The notes under the pieces were generated by a model. That model worked only from the letters and a program-made list of their open reading frames with translations, was not told where the DNA came from and made no database searches. A DNA stretch of 64,000 nt. Source: Amycolatopsis eburnea. Lineage in GTDB: Bacteria; Actinomycetota; Actinomycetes; Mycobacteriales; Pseudonocardiaceae. The stretch covers positions 105,217 through 169,216 of the forward strand of contig NZ_RSEC01000059.1 of assembly GCF_003937945.1 (NCBI RefSeq), written 5' to 3'. A program made the position numbers and the translations under genes. Shown piece by piece: positions 15,798 to 23,221 of this stretch (its first letter is position 1; every line of letters begins with the position of its first letter).

Positions 15798-16268
15798 ATG
15801 ACCCGAGTCGATTACTACAACGACCCGAACGCTCCCAAGGCGAACAGCATTGCGGTGGCGGTGTCGGCCTTTATCCAGGACGACGACGGTCGGATCTTGA
15901 TGATCAGGCGAACGGATAACGACTTGTATTCAATCCCTGGTGGCCAACTTGAGCTCGGTGAGACGCTAGCGCAAGCCGCGGTCAGGGAAGTTCAGGAAGA
16001 GACTGGTGTAACGTGTACGGTCTTGGCTGTGATCGGACTTTATTCCAATCCGAATCATGTCATTGCGTACGACGATGGCGAGGTTCGGCAGGAGTTTTCT
16101 ATCTGTTTCCGTGCAAGCCCGACAGGCGGCAGTCTGCGAGGTAGTGAAGAGAGTCGAGAAGTGCAGTGGGTCTCACCTGATAAAATCGATGATTTGAATA
16201 TTCATGACTCTATTAGACTTCGAATTCGGCATGCTCTAAGTGGTGATCAAGAAGTGTTCTTTACGTAA
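15798..16268 (+). CDS. NUDIX hydrolase
   Basis: 156 residues with a complete Nudix box (G-x5-E-x7-REVQEETG) in the segment from GGQLELGE to EETGV, around residues 50-73. NUDIX enzymes hydrolyse nucleoside diphosphates linked to other groups. The preceding gene is an HTH regulator, an arrangement common on actinomycete integrative elements, where such NUDIX proteins have been proposed to act in regulation. The 3' half has markedly lower GC than neighbouring chromosomal genes, a sign of transfer. It ends 16 bases from the convergent HNH gene. Confidence 0.9.
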   Translation: MTRVDYYNDPNAPKANSIAVAVSAFIQDDDGRILMIRRTDNDLYSIPGGQLELGETLAQAAVREVQEETGVTCTVLAVIGLYSNPNHVIAYDDGEVRQEFSICFRASPTGGSLRGSEESREVQWVSPDKIDDLNIHDSIRLRIRHALSGDQEVFFT

Positions 16269-16284
16269 TTTGCGTAAGCTTCAG

Positions 16285-17145
16285 TCAAGGACTATCGGTC
16301 TTGCTGGGAAGATCTCCGGGGTTCGCTCCGCGCGGAAGGCCCTTTTCGGCTTTTACCCTCTTGAAATGTTCTTGCAGGGCGCGAGCGCTCAAGTTTCGAT
16401 CTACGGGCAGTTGGACCTTATCCCTGTAAAAGTTGGTTTTTCCTATCCTTGTGCGAGTGTCAAGTCGATAGTTGATACGTAGCCACCGATAGCCGTAGAA
16501 ACTCCAGGCTTCCTCTATGGTGCGCCTGGACTGGCTAATATTGACGAGCATGTCGCCTTTCCAAAGGCTTCCTCCGGAAAATCCATCCTCGTTTGATTGC
16601 TTCATAAGATCATAGATATCCAGGCGAATCTCAAGCCATATGCTTAGGTGTGGCGGGTAAGGCTGATTCGGGTCATCGAGATATTCGATGACTGAAGTTG
16701 GGATCTTAACACGATCTTCCGCAAGTCTGCAGCAGATATACTTTACGATGTAGCGCTCAAGTAGTTTGCGGCGACTAGTCCAGTTTGCCCCGAAGATGTG
16801 GGACAGTTCGAACGACTGATCGGCAACGATCCTGTCTTCGTGTTCGCGAATGTAGGTCATAAACTCGTCGTAGGCTAGATCGAATGGCTGGCTGCGAGCA
16901 TTGTTGCAGTTGGCGCATAGGTTCTTCTCGAACTTCACATTCTTAGAGTTCGATCCTTGAATTCTTATTTCTGTTCCGTCGACTACCCGCACCACTGCGT
17001 CATGGTCACGCCAAGTCCCAGACCCGAACTCACGGTTCAAATCCGAGCGCTTATATCGGTGTTCGCGTGAGTCGGCGACTGCGCCGCACCACCAGCACTT
17101 TCCGCCGTAGTCATGTCGAACATCGTCGGGTATGTTGCCTTGCAA
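16285..17145 (-). CDS. HNH-type nuclease partner of the OLD protein
   Basis: A 286-residue, AT-rich gene. A zinc-finger-like pair CWWC (C17, C20) and CANC (C77, C80) encloses EHRYKRSD (E28, H29); the second pair is followed by NNARSQPFD. This is the arrangement of a ββα-metal HNH fold. The remaining 190 residues are helical and basic with no domain I recognise. The start is a TTG at 17145, chosen because a perfect AGGAGG lies 4 bases upstream. It follows the OLD gene by 42 bases on the same strand, so the two are probably co-transcribed as a defence-type module. Confidence 0.72.
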   Translation of the reverse strand: MQGNIPDDVRHDYGGKCWWCGAVADSREHRYKRSDLNREFGSGTWRDHDAVVRVVDGTEIRIQGSNSKNVKFEKNLCANCNNARSQPFDLAYDEFMTYIREHEDRIVADQSFELSHIFGANWTSRRKLLERYIVKYICCRLAEDRVKIPTSVIEYLDDPNQPYPPHLSIWLEIRLDIYDLMKQSNEDGFSGGSLWKGDMLVNISQSRRTIEEAWSFYGYRWLRINYRLDTRTRIGKTNFYRDKVQLPVDRNLSARALQEHFKRVKAEKGLPRGANPGDLPSKTDSP

Positions 17146-17187
17146 TGGGCCTCCTGATTGCTTACTAGGGTTAATCGAACTGATCGC

Positions 17188-18906
17188 TCAACTTGTCAAA
17201 GCTGGTTGGAATGCGGATGTTGTGGGTGTGTTCGAGCTTAGGCGCTGCTCGTGCCAGGTTAACGCCGTCTCTGCTGCATCCATCAAGGCAATCCAACGCT
17301 TGGCCCAATCGAGGCCGGTTGATGATTCAGCTGTTCGCATCAGAAGTCCTAGAAGACTCCGCTTGTGAGCGTCCTTCACTTGAAACGGAAGAAGGTTGCC
17401 CGAAACATCCGTGGAGATATCTACGAACCATGTCGCGTGTTTGCCCCCTGCGTCTATGATCCATTCATCGGGGAACAAGCCTTCCAGGGCGAACCTGTCG
17501 CGAACGACCAAATAGTCTTGTCCTGACTGAAAGGGGATACTCTTTTGGCCAAAGAACTGGTTTAGATCTCTTCGCTCTTTGTCGCCGGCGGGATCACCGT
17601 CGAAAATGCAGACTGCTGCGCGTTCGTCTCTTATCATGGAAAAAGTTGCGCGGACGAAGCTGCCTAGACCTCGCACTCCGCCGAAATCTAAGATAGACGC
17701 GGCCCGTAGTCGCGGCCAGCTTCGTTCCATCTTGTCTGAAGTTGCTGCAAGAAACCAGTCGACAGCCTCTCGGTCCGTTGGTCCTTCTACTAAAATATTA
17801 AACTCAGTGAGGTTGAAATAGTCGGAGAACCTGACGCCTAGCGACTTGCGAAGAGCGGCTGTTGCTTCTGCGTACGTGGTGAACCGAACGACGTTTGTGT
17901 TTCTTCCGGTCAACTCGGTGCCGACTGTTCGGGATGGGTCCTGGGGTACGAATGAAAGAGAGTGAGTGCTGGTAACGACCAGCGACTTTTCGGATAGGCG
18001 TCCAAGGATAGAACGTGAAGTTGTCGTCAGTTCTGGATGAAGGTATGACTCTGGCTCTTCGAGTAGCCATATGGACGACTTGCCAAGCTTAGCTTCCTCG
18101 TCTGTAACCCACGAGAAGCTTGCAAGAATCGCCGTCGTCTGAATGCCGAGTCCTTTGCTAAATATTGGGGTTAGATACGGGTCGCTCATGTTGAAGTCGA
18201 AGCCGGACAAGAATTCTTTCGATTTGGGGAGGTCGAAAGACGTGGAGATGTTCTTGAGTCCTGCGGCTTGGAGTTCTGCTGTAATGCTGCTGGATACTAG
18301 TTGAAGTTCTCTTCGAATCTCCGCGACGTGTGGCTGGATTACTGTTTGCGCAACCCTGCGAAGGAATGGTGTGAGTACTTCCTCGTATATCTCAGTGACG
18401 TTCTTTGCTGATGGTACGTAGTGAATCGCGAATTTTCCCAGTAGGTCGGTTACCAGTTGGCGTTGCAGGCGTGATATCTGGACCTTGCCGGAGTTATCAC
18501 GGGGTTTCCGCAAATTGGGAAAGAACTGATAGACCGGGACGCCGCTTGGGCTGAAGACCAGGTTTAGGGTAAACGATGAACTGCCGCGACTACGTTCATA
18601 AAGTCCAAGTAGCTTATCCAGTTGCTGATAAATCGACCAGTCTGGGCTGTCGGGTCCGGAATCGTCCCCTTCGAATGTGGCAACCATGCTAGTTTTTACA
18701 TTGCCACCGCTGAAAGGTTTATCTATCGCGACGTCATATCGGCCGTCATTATCGTGTCCGATAAAAAATAAGAGTATTGATCTCAGTAAGCTTGTTTTTC
18801 CTGTATTGTTTGGGCCGACGATAGTCAGGCTCGATTCGAGTGGCAACACTTGCTCGGCGGCTCCAATGGTTCGGTAATGCCGTACCCGAAGACCAACTAA
18901 GCGCAT
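17188..18906 (-). CDS. OLD-family ATP-dependent endonuclease (AAA ATPase plus TOPRIM)
   Basis: 572 residues. An N-terminal ABC/SMC-type ATPase has Walker A GPNNTGKTS (31-39), and Walker B WLLEEPESYLHPE (280-292), with STHS about 20 residues further on. The C-terminal TOPRIM domain has the Glu motif ILVEGPTDRE (E374) and an acidic DGD (D436, D438). This is the architecture of overcoming-lysogenisation-defect (OLD) nucleases such as GajA of Gabija. No UvrD-like helicase, reverse transcriptase or separate PARIS-type partner follows; instead an HNH gene does. GC content is well below the chromosomal genes. GAGG lies 6 bases before the ATG. Confidence 0.9.
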   Translation of the reverse strand: MRLVGLRVRHYRTIGAAEQVLPLESSLTIVGPNNTGKTSLLRSILLFFIGHDNDGRYDVAIDKPFSGGNVKTSMVATFEGDDSGPDSPDWSIYQQLDKLLGLYERSRGSSSFTLNLVFSPSGVPVYQFFPNLRKPRDNSGKVQISRLQRQLVTDLLGKFAIHYVPSAKNVTEIYEEVLTPFLRRVAQTVIQPHVAEIRRELQLVSSSITAELQAAGLKNISTSFDLPKSKEFLSGFDFNMSDPYLTPIFSKGLGIQTTAILASFSWVTDEEAKLGKSSIWLLEEPESYLHPELTTTSRSILGRLSEKSLVVTSTHSLSFVPQDPSRTVGTELTGRNTNVVRFTTYAEATAALRKSLGVRFSDYFNLTEFNILVEGPTDREAVDWFLAATSDKMERSWPRLRAASILDFGGVRGLGSFVRATFSMIRDERAAVCIFDGDPAGDKERRDLNQFFGQKSIPFQSGQDYLVVRDRFALEGLFPDEWIIDAGGKHATWFVDISTDVSGNLLPFQVKDAHKRSLLGLLMRTAESSTGLDWAKRWIALMDAAETALTWHEQRLSSNTPTTSAFQPALTS

Positions 18907-18979
18907 TGCGTACCTCGCTCGCTGTAACTTTGTTTGTATCCAGCCCCGGCGTTGCCGAATTTGGCTCTATGGGATCAAG

Positions 18980-19002
18980 GCGCGCCGCCAGCGGCGGCGC
19001 GC
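18980..19002. other. Perfect GC-rich hairpin
   Basis: A 10-bp perfect stem (18980-18989 with 18993-19002) and a 3-base loop made wholly of G and C. It lies upstream of the OLD gene in the element's non-coding end. It could be a terminator, a transfer or replication site, or simply structured DNA. Confidence 0.6.
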
Positions 19003-19390
19003 ACGTCACCACCCGTGCGGCGGGCCCGCCCGCATGCGACACGGACGGCCTGCCGCTCCGCTTCGGCCGCCGGTCGCCGGGCGACCCGCCGGAGGGCCGG
19101 CCGCGCACGCGCGCCGCCGCGAGCTGGTTGATCCACTCGTCCCCATACGCCCAGAGACGTCGGCGAGTCGATCGGTGTTACGCCGTTCGGCGTCACGATC
19201 GGGTGACCCGCTCCCTCGTCAGCGATCGTTTAACACCGGCCGACCGCCATCAAGGGCGCCTACGGCGTCGCTACGCGATGGACGCAAGCGCCCACCCTTG
19301 ACACCGACCCTCCGGCGCTAACAGCTGCAGGGACGAGGAAGACGGGGGAGAGCTGCCACCAGGCCAGACAGGCACAGGGGCAGCGAGAAG

Positions 19391-19412
19391 CCAGGCCGTC
19401 TACAGGCCGTCA
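19391..19412 (+). repeat. Right inner direct repeat (arm-type site candidate)
   Basis: Same orientation as 12942-12963, with 20 of 22 bases identical and two CAGGCCGTC motifs. It lies 103 bases inside the right attachment repeat. Confidence 0.65.
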
Positions 19413-19515
19413 GACGTCCAGACAGGCCCGGACGCGACCGGGCCCAACAGACGCAAAAGAGCAGGTCAGAGGCGGTTAGCCCAAGAACGCCCCCATGCCC
19501 ACTGACCGCCTGGAT

Positions 19516-19549
19516 AGTTCATGAACAAGAAACCAATCCGCCTCTGACC
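19516..19549 (+). repeat. Right attachment-site-like direct repeat (attR candidate)
   Basis: A copy of the last 34 bases of the aldehyde dehydrogenase region (12883-12916), with one synonymous difference. Outside the repeat the flanking sequence is unrelated to the dehydrogenase, as expected for a recombination junction. The next resident gene ends at 19552. Confidence 0.88.
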
Positions 19550-19551
19550 CC

Positions 19552-20661
19552 TCAGCTCGGCTGGAAGAACTCCAGCAACCGCCGGCTCGCGTCCGGGGAC
19601 ATCAGCAGTTCCTGCATCTCCGCCGACATCCGCGCGGCCGCCCCCGTCCGCTCGTACATCTCCCGCTCGTACTCAGCCACCGCCACCGGAATGTCCCCCG
19701 GATGAGCAGCGAGCGCGAGACCCAACACCGCGCCGTCGAGGAGAGCCATGTTCGCCCCCTCGCCCACCGGCGGCATCAGGTGGGCCGCGTCGCCGATCAG
19801 GGTCACGTCCGGCCGGGACGGCCAAGTGAAGCCGGGTGGGAGGGTGGGGAGTGCGCGGGGGATGACCGTGTCGTCGCAGGCCTCGATCAGCGCTGTGATG
19901 CTCGGGTGCCAGCCGGGGAGGAGGGCGATCAGGCGGGCGCGGGCGGCGGCCGGGTCGTCGAACGGGATCGCGGCCGTGGTGAACCAGTTCTCGTCCGTGT
20001 TGTAGAAGTTGATGCCGATGCGGACGCGGCCGTCGCCGTTGCGTTGGGCGGCCAGGGAAATGCCGTTGCCGAACACCCAGTAGTTGCCGCGGCCGACCAT
20101 GGCCGCCAGGTGTGGGTGGGTGTGGTCGATGTCGGGGATGCCGACCTCGACCATGTTCTGGCCGAGGTGCGCCGGGCGGGTGTCGGTGAGCAGGGCGCGC
20201 ACCCGCGACTGGGCGCCGTCCGCGCCGACCAGCAGGTCGTACGTCGCCGTGTTGCCGTTCGCGAAGTGGACGACGCCGTCGGCCGCCGACGTGAACGCGT
20301 GGTCCCAGCGCACCGTGCCGTCGGGGAGGGAATCGAGCAGCAGGTCGCGCAGGTCGGCGCGGTCGACCTCCGGGCGCAGCATCGGCGCGTCGTCGGGGGT
20401 GTCCTCCTGGAGCAGGAGGGTGCCGTCCGGTTCGAGGAGGCGCATGTCCTGGCCTTCGCCGCGGGCGATCTCGAAGAAGCGGTCGAGCAAGCCGGCTTCG
20501 CGCAGCGCTCGCTGCCCGGAATGGATGTCCAGCATGCCGCCCTGGCCGCGGGCCTCGCGTGACGGCTCCCGCTCGTACACGACGGCGTCGATCCCGTTGA
20601 CGTGCAGCACCCGGGCCAGGGCCAAGCCGCCCACGCCCGCCCCCACGATGGCAATCCCCAT
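19552..20661 (-). CDS. FAD-dependent monooxygenase (PHBH/TetX-like)
   Basis: A 369-residue group A flavoprotein monooxygenase. The FAD-binding motif GAGVGGLALARVL is at residues 7-19. The mid-sequence DG motif is in LLVGADGAQSRVR, and the second FAD motif is LIGDAAHLMPPVGEGANMAL. Relatives hydroxylate aromatic compounds or inactivate tetracyclines (TetX); the substrate is unknown. GGAGG lies 6 bases before the ATG. A divergent TetR gene begins 66 bases away and a perfect 16-bp palindrome lies between them, so the oxygenase is probably TetR-controlled. Confidence 0.93.
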   Translation of the reverse strand: MGIAIVGAGVGGLALARVLHVNGIDAVVYEREPSREARGQGGMLDIHSGQRALREAGLLDRFFEIARGEGQDMRLLEPDGTLLLQEDTPDDAPMLRPEVDRADLRDLLLDSLPDGTVRWDHAFTSAADGVVHFANGNTATYDLLVGADGAQSRVRALLTDTRPAHLGQNMVEVGIPDIDHTHPHLAAMVGRGNYWVFGNGISLAAQRNGDGRVRIGINFYNTDENWFTTAAIPFDDPAAARARLIALLPGWHPSITALIEACDDTVIPRALPTLPPGFTWPSRPDVTLIGDAAHLMPPVGEGANMALLDGAVLGLALAAHPGDIPVAVAEYEREMYERTGAAARMSAEMQELLMSPDASRRLLEFFQPS

Positions 20662-20678
20662 GACGTCCTCCGATTCAC

Positions 20679-20694
20679 TGTATCGATCGATACA
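20679..20694. promoter_or_regulatory. TetR-type operator
   Basis: The perfect 16-bp palindrome TGTATCGATCGATACA lies between the divergent monooxygenase and TetR genes, with a second half-site (CTGTATCG) 2 bases further on. It is placed to repress both genes. Confidence 0.8.
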
Positions 20695-20727
20695 CTGTAT
20701 CGCAGCGGGCGTTGTATTGTCCGCGGC

Positions 20728-21408
20728 ATGGTGGTGTGGGAGCGGCCGGAGCCGCCGGAACGGCCGGTTCCGGCCCCGCTGAGCAGGGAATTGATCGTCC
20801 AGGCCGCGGTCCGGCTGGCCGACGCGGACGGCCTGGCGGCGGTGTCGCTGCGCAAGGTCGCCGCGGCGCTGGACGTCGGGCCGATGCGGCTCTACGGCTA
20901 CATCGCCACCAAGGAGGAGCTGCTCGACCTGATGGCCGACGCGGTCCACGCCGGGATCCGGCCCACCGGGGACGGCTGGCGGGAGGTGCTGCGGTCGCTG
21001 GCCGAAATCACCCGGCAGGCCGTCCGGCGGCACGAGTGGTTCGCCGACCTGATCGGCGGGCGGCCGTCACTCGGGCCGAACGCGCTGGCCAAGGGGGAGG
21101 CGGTGGTGGCCGCGATGGCGGGCGTCGACGTGGACGACGTCATGCCGGTGGTCTCCGCGGTCGACGCGTACGTGATCGGCGCGGTGCGGCGCGAGACCGC
21201 CGAACGCCGGGCCGAGCGCAGCTCCGGGCTGGACAAGGAGCAGTGGCAGCGGTCCCACGGGCCGTACCTGCAGCGGACCTTGGCCACCGGCCGCTACCCG
21301 GCGCTGGCCACCGTCATCCGCGACGCCGCCCACCTGGACGCCGACGAGACCTTCCGGCGGGGCCTCGACTTCCTGCTCGACGGCATCGAGGCGCGCCTGT
21401 CACGGTGA
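20728..21408 (+). CDS. TetR family transcriptional regulator
   Basis: A 226-residue regulator with an N-terminal HTH (LIVQAAVRLADADGLAAVSL, RKVAAALDVGPMRLYGYIATK; about residues 22-64). A TetR_C-type helical ligand domain follows. The N-terminal extension before the HTH (VWERPEPPERPVPAPLSRE) is seen in the TetR/TetR_C subgroup whose members control drug-modifying genes. I start at the ATG at 20728; the frame is open further upstream but would run through the operator. Its 3' end overlaps the convergent coiled-coil gene by 9 bases. Confidence 0.92.
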   Translation: MVVWERPEPPERPVPAPLSRELIVQAAVRLADADGLAAVSLRKVAAALDVGPMRLYGYIATKEELLDLMADAVHAGIRPTGDGWREVLRSLAEITRQAVRRHEWFADLIGGRPSLGPNALAKGEAVVAAMAGVDVDDVMPVVSAVDAYVIGAVRRETAERRAERSSGLDKEQWQRSHGPYLQRTLATGRYPALATVIRDAAHLDADETFRRGLDFLLDGIEARLSR

Positions 21409-21783
21409 AGCCGCGCCTCTCCTGAGCGACTTCGCCACCTCGCGGTCGATCTCCGCCTGTTCGCGCCTCGTGCGGTCGGACGCCGCGATCAGGCGGGCCT
21501 TCGCCCGGGCCACCTCGTCGCCGGCGCGGTCGAGGACTTCCGCGTCGAGCTCGGTCAGCACCGCCTGCGAATCCTGGTGCGCACCGCCCTCGAAGCGGGC
21601 TTCGTAGTACCTGATCCGCTGCTCGCGCTTGTCCGCCCGCGCTTCGCGTTCGTCGGCGACCCGTTCGCGTTCGTCGGCTCGCCGCTCGCGCTCGTCGGCT
21701 CGCTGGTCGCGTTCGTCCGCCCGCCGGTCGCGTTCGTCGGCCAGGTTCGCGCGGGCGATTCCGCGGTCTTCCGATTCGCCCAT
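21400..21783 (-). CDS. Hydrophilic coiled-coil protein with heptad-like ADERERR repeats
   Basis: 127 residues, almost entirely charged and helical. Residues 14-55 are a run of near-identical seven-residue units (RADERDQ, RADERER, RADERERVADERE). The rest (LTELDAEVLDRAGDEVARAK onward) is also predicted long helix. There is no signal peptide or membrane segment and no family I can name. The repeat unit is visible as repeated DNA. It may be a cytoskeletal, scaffolding or stress protein, but nothing here proves a role. The 9-base convergent overlap with the TetR gene is unremarkable. Confidence 0.7.
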   Translation of the reverse strand: MGESEDRGIARANLADERDRRADERDQRADERERRADERERVADEREARADKREQRIRYYEARFEGGAHQDSQAVLTELDAEVLDRAGDEVARAKARLIAASDRTRREQAEIDREVAKSLRRGAASP

Positions 21784-21810
21784 GCTCCCAGGGTACGGCC
21801 GCCGGGCGGC

Positions 21811-23097
21811 TCAGGGGATGATCCCCCGCGAATCCAGGGCGTCGGCCAGCCGCTCGCGCAATTCCTGCGCCGTGGCCTGGACGTCGATCTCCGCCGGAGG
21901 CGACAGGACCTTCGACATCACCGTCGACAGGTTCTGGTACGCGGGGGTGAGCGGGCGGACCGCGGCGTCCGTCAGCGCCGCCTGGATGTCGTCCTTCATC
22001 GGGTACTGGTCGGCCATCGTCGGGTTTTCCTTGGCATCAGCCGGTTTCGCCGCGTCGAGGGGACTGGTGTCGCGGTAGATCGACGCGATGCTCGGCGGGA
22101 CGCCGTCGACCAGCGCCTGGTACTTCTGGCTCGCCGCGTTCCGCAGGCACAGCGCCGCCTCGAACGCCTCCGGCTTGTGCCGGGAGTACGTGCTGACCGC
22201 GAGGTTGAACCCGCCGATGGTCACCCGGCTCGGCCGGTCCGCGGTCACCGACGGGTAGCGCGTCCACTTGAAGTGCGCCAGCTCCTGCGGCTTTTCCTTG
22301 GCGTAGGAGGCGTAGACGAACGGCCAGTTCAGCTCCGTCGCCGCCTGGCCGCGCTGGAACGCCTGGCGGATGTCGTCCTCCTTCTGGTTCGTCAGCGACG
22401 GATCGGTGATCCCCGCCGTCGTGAGCAGTTTGAGGAGCTCCAGCGCCCGCACCGCGCCGTCGTCCATCACGACCGACCGGCCGTCGTCGGACAGGATGTG
22501 CCCGCCCGCCGACGCGACCAGCGTGTTGTAGAAGACGACCAGGCCCTCGTACTGCGCGCCGGTGAACAGCACCTGGTACGGCTTCCCGGCCGCCTTCAGC
22601 TGCTCCGCCTGCGTCATCAGCTCGTCGAACGTCTTCGGCGGCGACGGCGTGATCCGGTCGTCGTACCAGAGCAGCTGGACGTTGGTGTTCTTCGTTGCGC
22701 CGTAAAGCTTTCCGTTCCACTTGGCCGTGGCCAGCGGGCCGGGCAGCACGTCCCGGGTGGCCGCCTCCGCGTTCGCGCCGGTCCATTCCTCGGCCCAGCC
22801 GGCTTCGGCGAATTCCGGCACCCACGTGACGTCGAGGCCGAGCACGTCCAGCGACGCGTCGCCCGCGGCGAGCCGGCGGACCATCTGCTCGCGCTGGCCG
22901 TCCGCGCCGCGCGGCAGTTTGTTGTAGACGATCTTGTACTTGCCGCCGGCCGCCGCGGTGCAGCGGTCGACCACCGTCTGCAGGTGGTCTTCGGGCGAGA
23001 TGTACAGGTTGATCGTCAGGCCCGCGGCCGAGGAGCACGCGGCGAGCGCGGTGCCGGCCAGCACGGCCGCGCCCGCGAGGGGGAGGAGCTGGCGCAT
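21811..23097 (-). CDS. Sugar ABC transporter substrate-binding lipoprotein
   Basis: A 428-residue extracellular solute-binding protein (family 1). The lipoprotein signal has the lipobox LAAC at residues 18-21. Family features are INLYISPEDHLQTVVDRCT, the LDVLGLDVTWVPEFAEAGW segment and LWYDDRITPSPPKTFDELM. The sequence resembles trehalose/maltose-type binding proteins. No permease or ATPase genes accompany it: the next gene is the coiled-coil protein. It must use a transporter encoded elsewhere or function as a sensor. A LacI operator lies 33 bases upstream of the start codon. Confidence 0.9.
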   Translation of the reverse strand: MRQLLPLAGAAVLAGTALAACSSAAGLTINLYISPEDHLQTVVDRCTAAAGGKYKIVYNKLPRGADGQREQMVRRLAAGDASLDVLGLDVTWVPEFAEAGWAEEWTGANAEAATRDVLPGPLATAKWNGKLYGATKNTNVQLLWYDDRITPSPPKTFDELMTQAEQLKAAGKPYQVLFTGAQYEGLVVFYNTLVASAGGHILSDDGRSVVMDDGAVRALELLKLLTTAGITDPSLTNQKEDDIRQAFQRGQAATELNWPFVYASYAKEKPQELAHFKWTRYPSVTADRPSRVTIGGFNLAVSTYSRHKPEAFEAALCLRNAASQKYQALVDGVPPSIASIYRDTSPLDAAKPADAKENPTMADQYPMKDDIQAALTDAAVRPLTPAYQNLSTVMSKVLSPPAEIDVQATAQELRERLADALDSRGIIP

Positions 23098-23129
23098 GTC
23101 GGCCTCCTTGCCGGACAGCGACGCGCGAT

Positions 23130-23143
23130 TGCAAGCGCTTGCA
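23130..23143. promoter_or_regulatory. LacI-type operator 1
   Basis: The perfect palindrome TGCAAGCGCTTGCA has the central CG of LacI/GalR-family operators. It lies 33 bases upstream of the binding-protein start. Confidence 0.85.
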
Positions 23144-23195
23144 TCGATGATTAGCCTTGATCAAGGCAGGTGTCAATGCCGGCCACACGGTTGGT

Positions 23196-23208
23196 TGCAA
23201 GCGCTTGC
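23196..23208. promoter_or_regulatory. LacI-type operator 2
   Basis: TGCAAGCGCTTGC, the same operator lacking the last symmetrical base, 66 bases from operator 1 and 13 bases before the LacI start codon. It would allow autorepression and possibly looping between the two sites. Confidence 0.85.
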
Positions 23209-23221
23209 GATGGGAGGGGCG

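Larger units (their letters stand above)
12917..19515. mobile_element. Integrated genetic element lacking a visible integrase
   Basis: A 6.6-kb segment bounded by 34-bp direct repeats at the 3' end of the aldehyde dehydrogenase gene, with a second pair of direct repeats just inside each end (12942-12963 and 19391-19412). Gene content is foreign in style: small HTH-type and hypothetical genes known from actinomycete integrative elements, an XRE/NUDIX pair, and AT-rich OLD and HNH genes. I find no integrase, excisionase, replication or FtsK-like transfer gene, so it may be a deletion derivative, or an element moved by an integrase encoded elsewhere. Confidence 0.85.
18907..19515. other. Long non-coding right end of the integrated element
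   Basis: About 600 bases with no convincing gene. It holds the upstream region of the OLD gene, a GC-rich hairpin (18980-19002), and near the right attachment repeat a stretch rich in CAGGC-type motifs (about 19350-19450). No integrase remnant was recognisable in any frame. Confidence 0.6.

Noticed and set aside
18840..19301. Plus-strand frame of 153 residues at the element's right end, considered as an integrase remnant
   Set aside because: No Arg-His-Arg-Tyr or serine recombinase motif; it is antisense to the OLD gene start and then enters low-complexity G/C-rich DNA.
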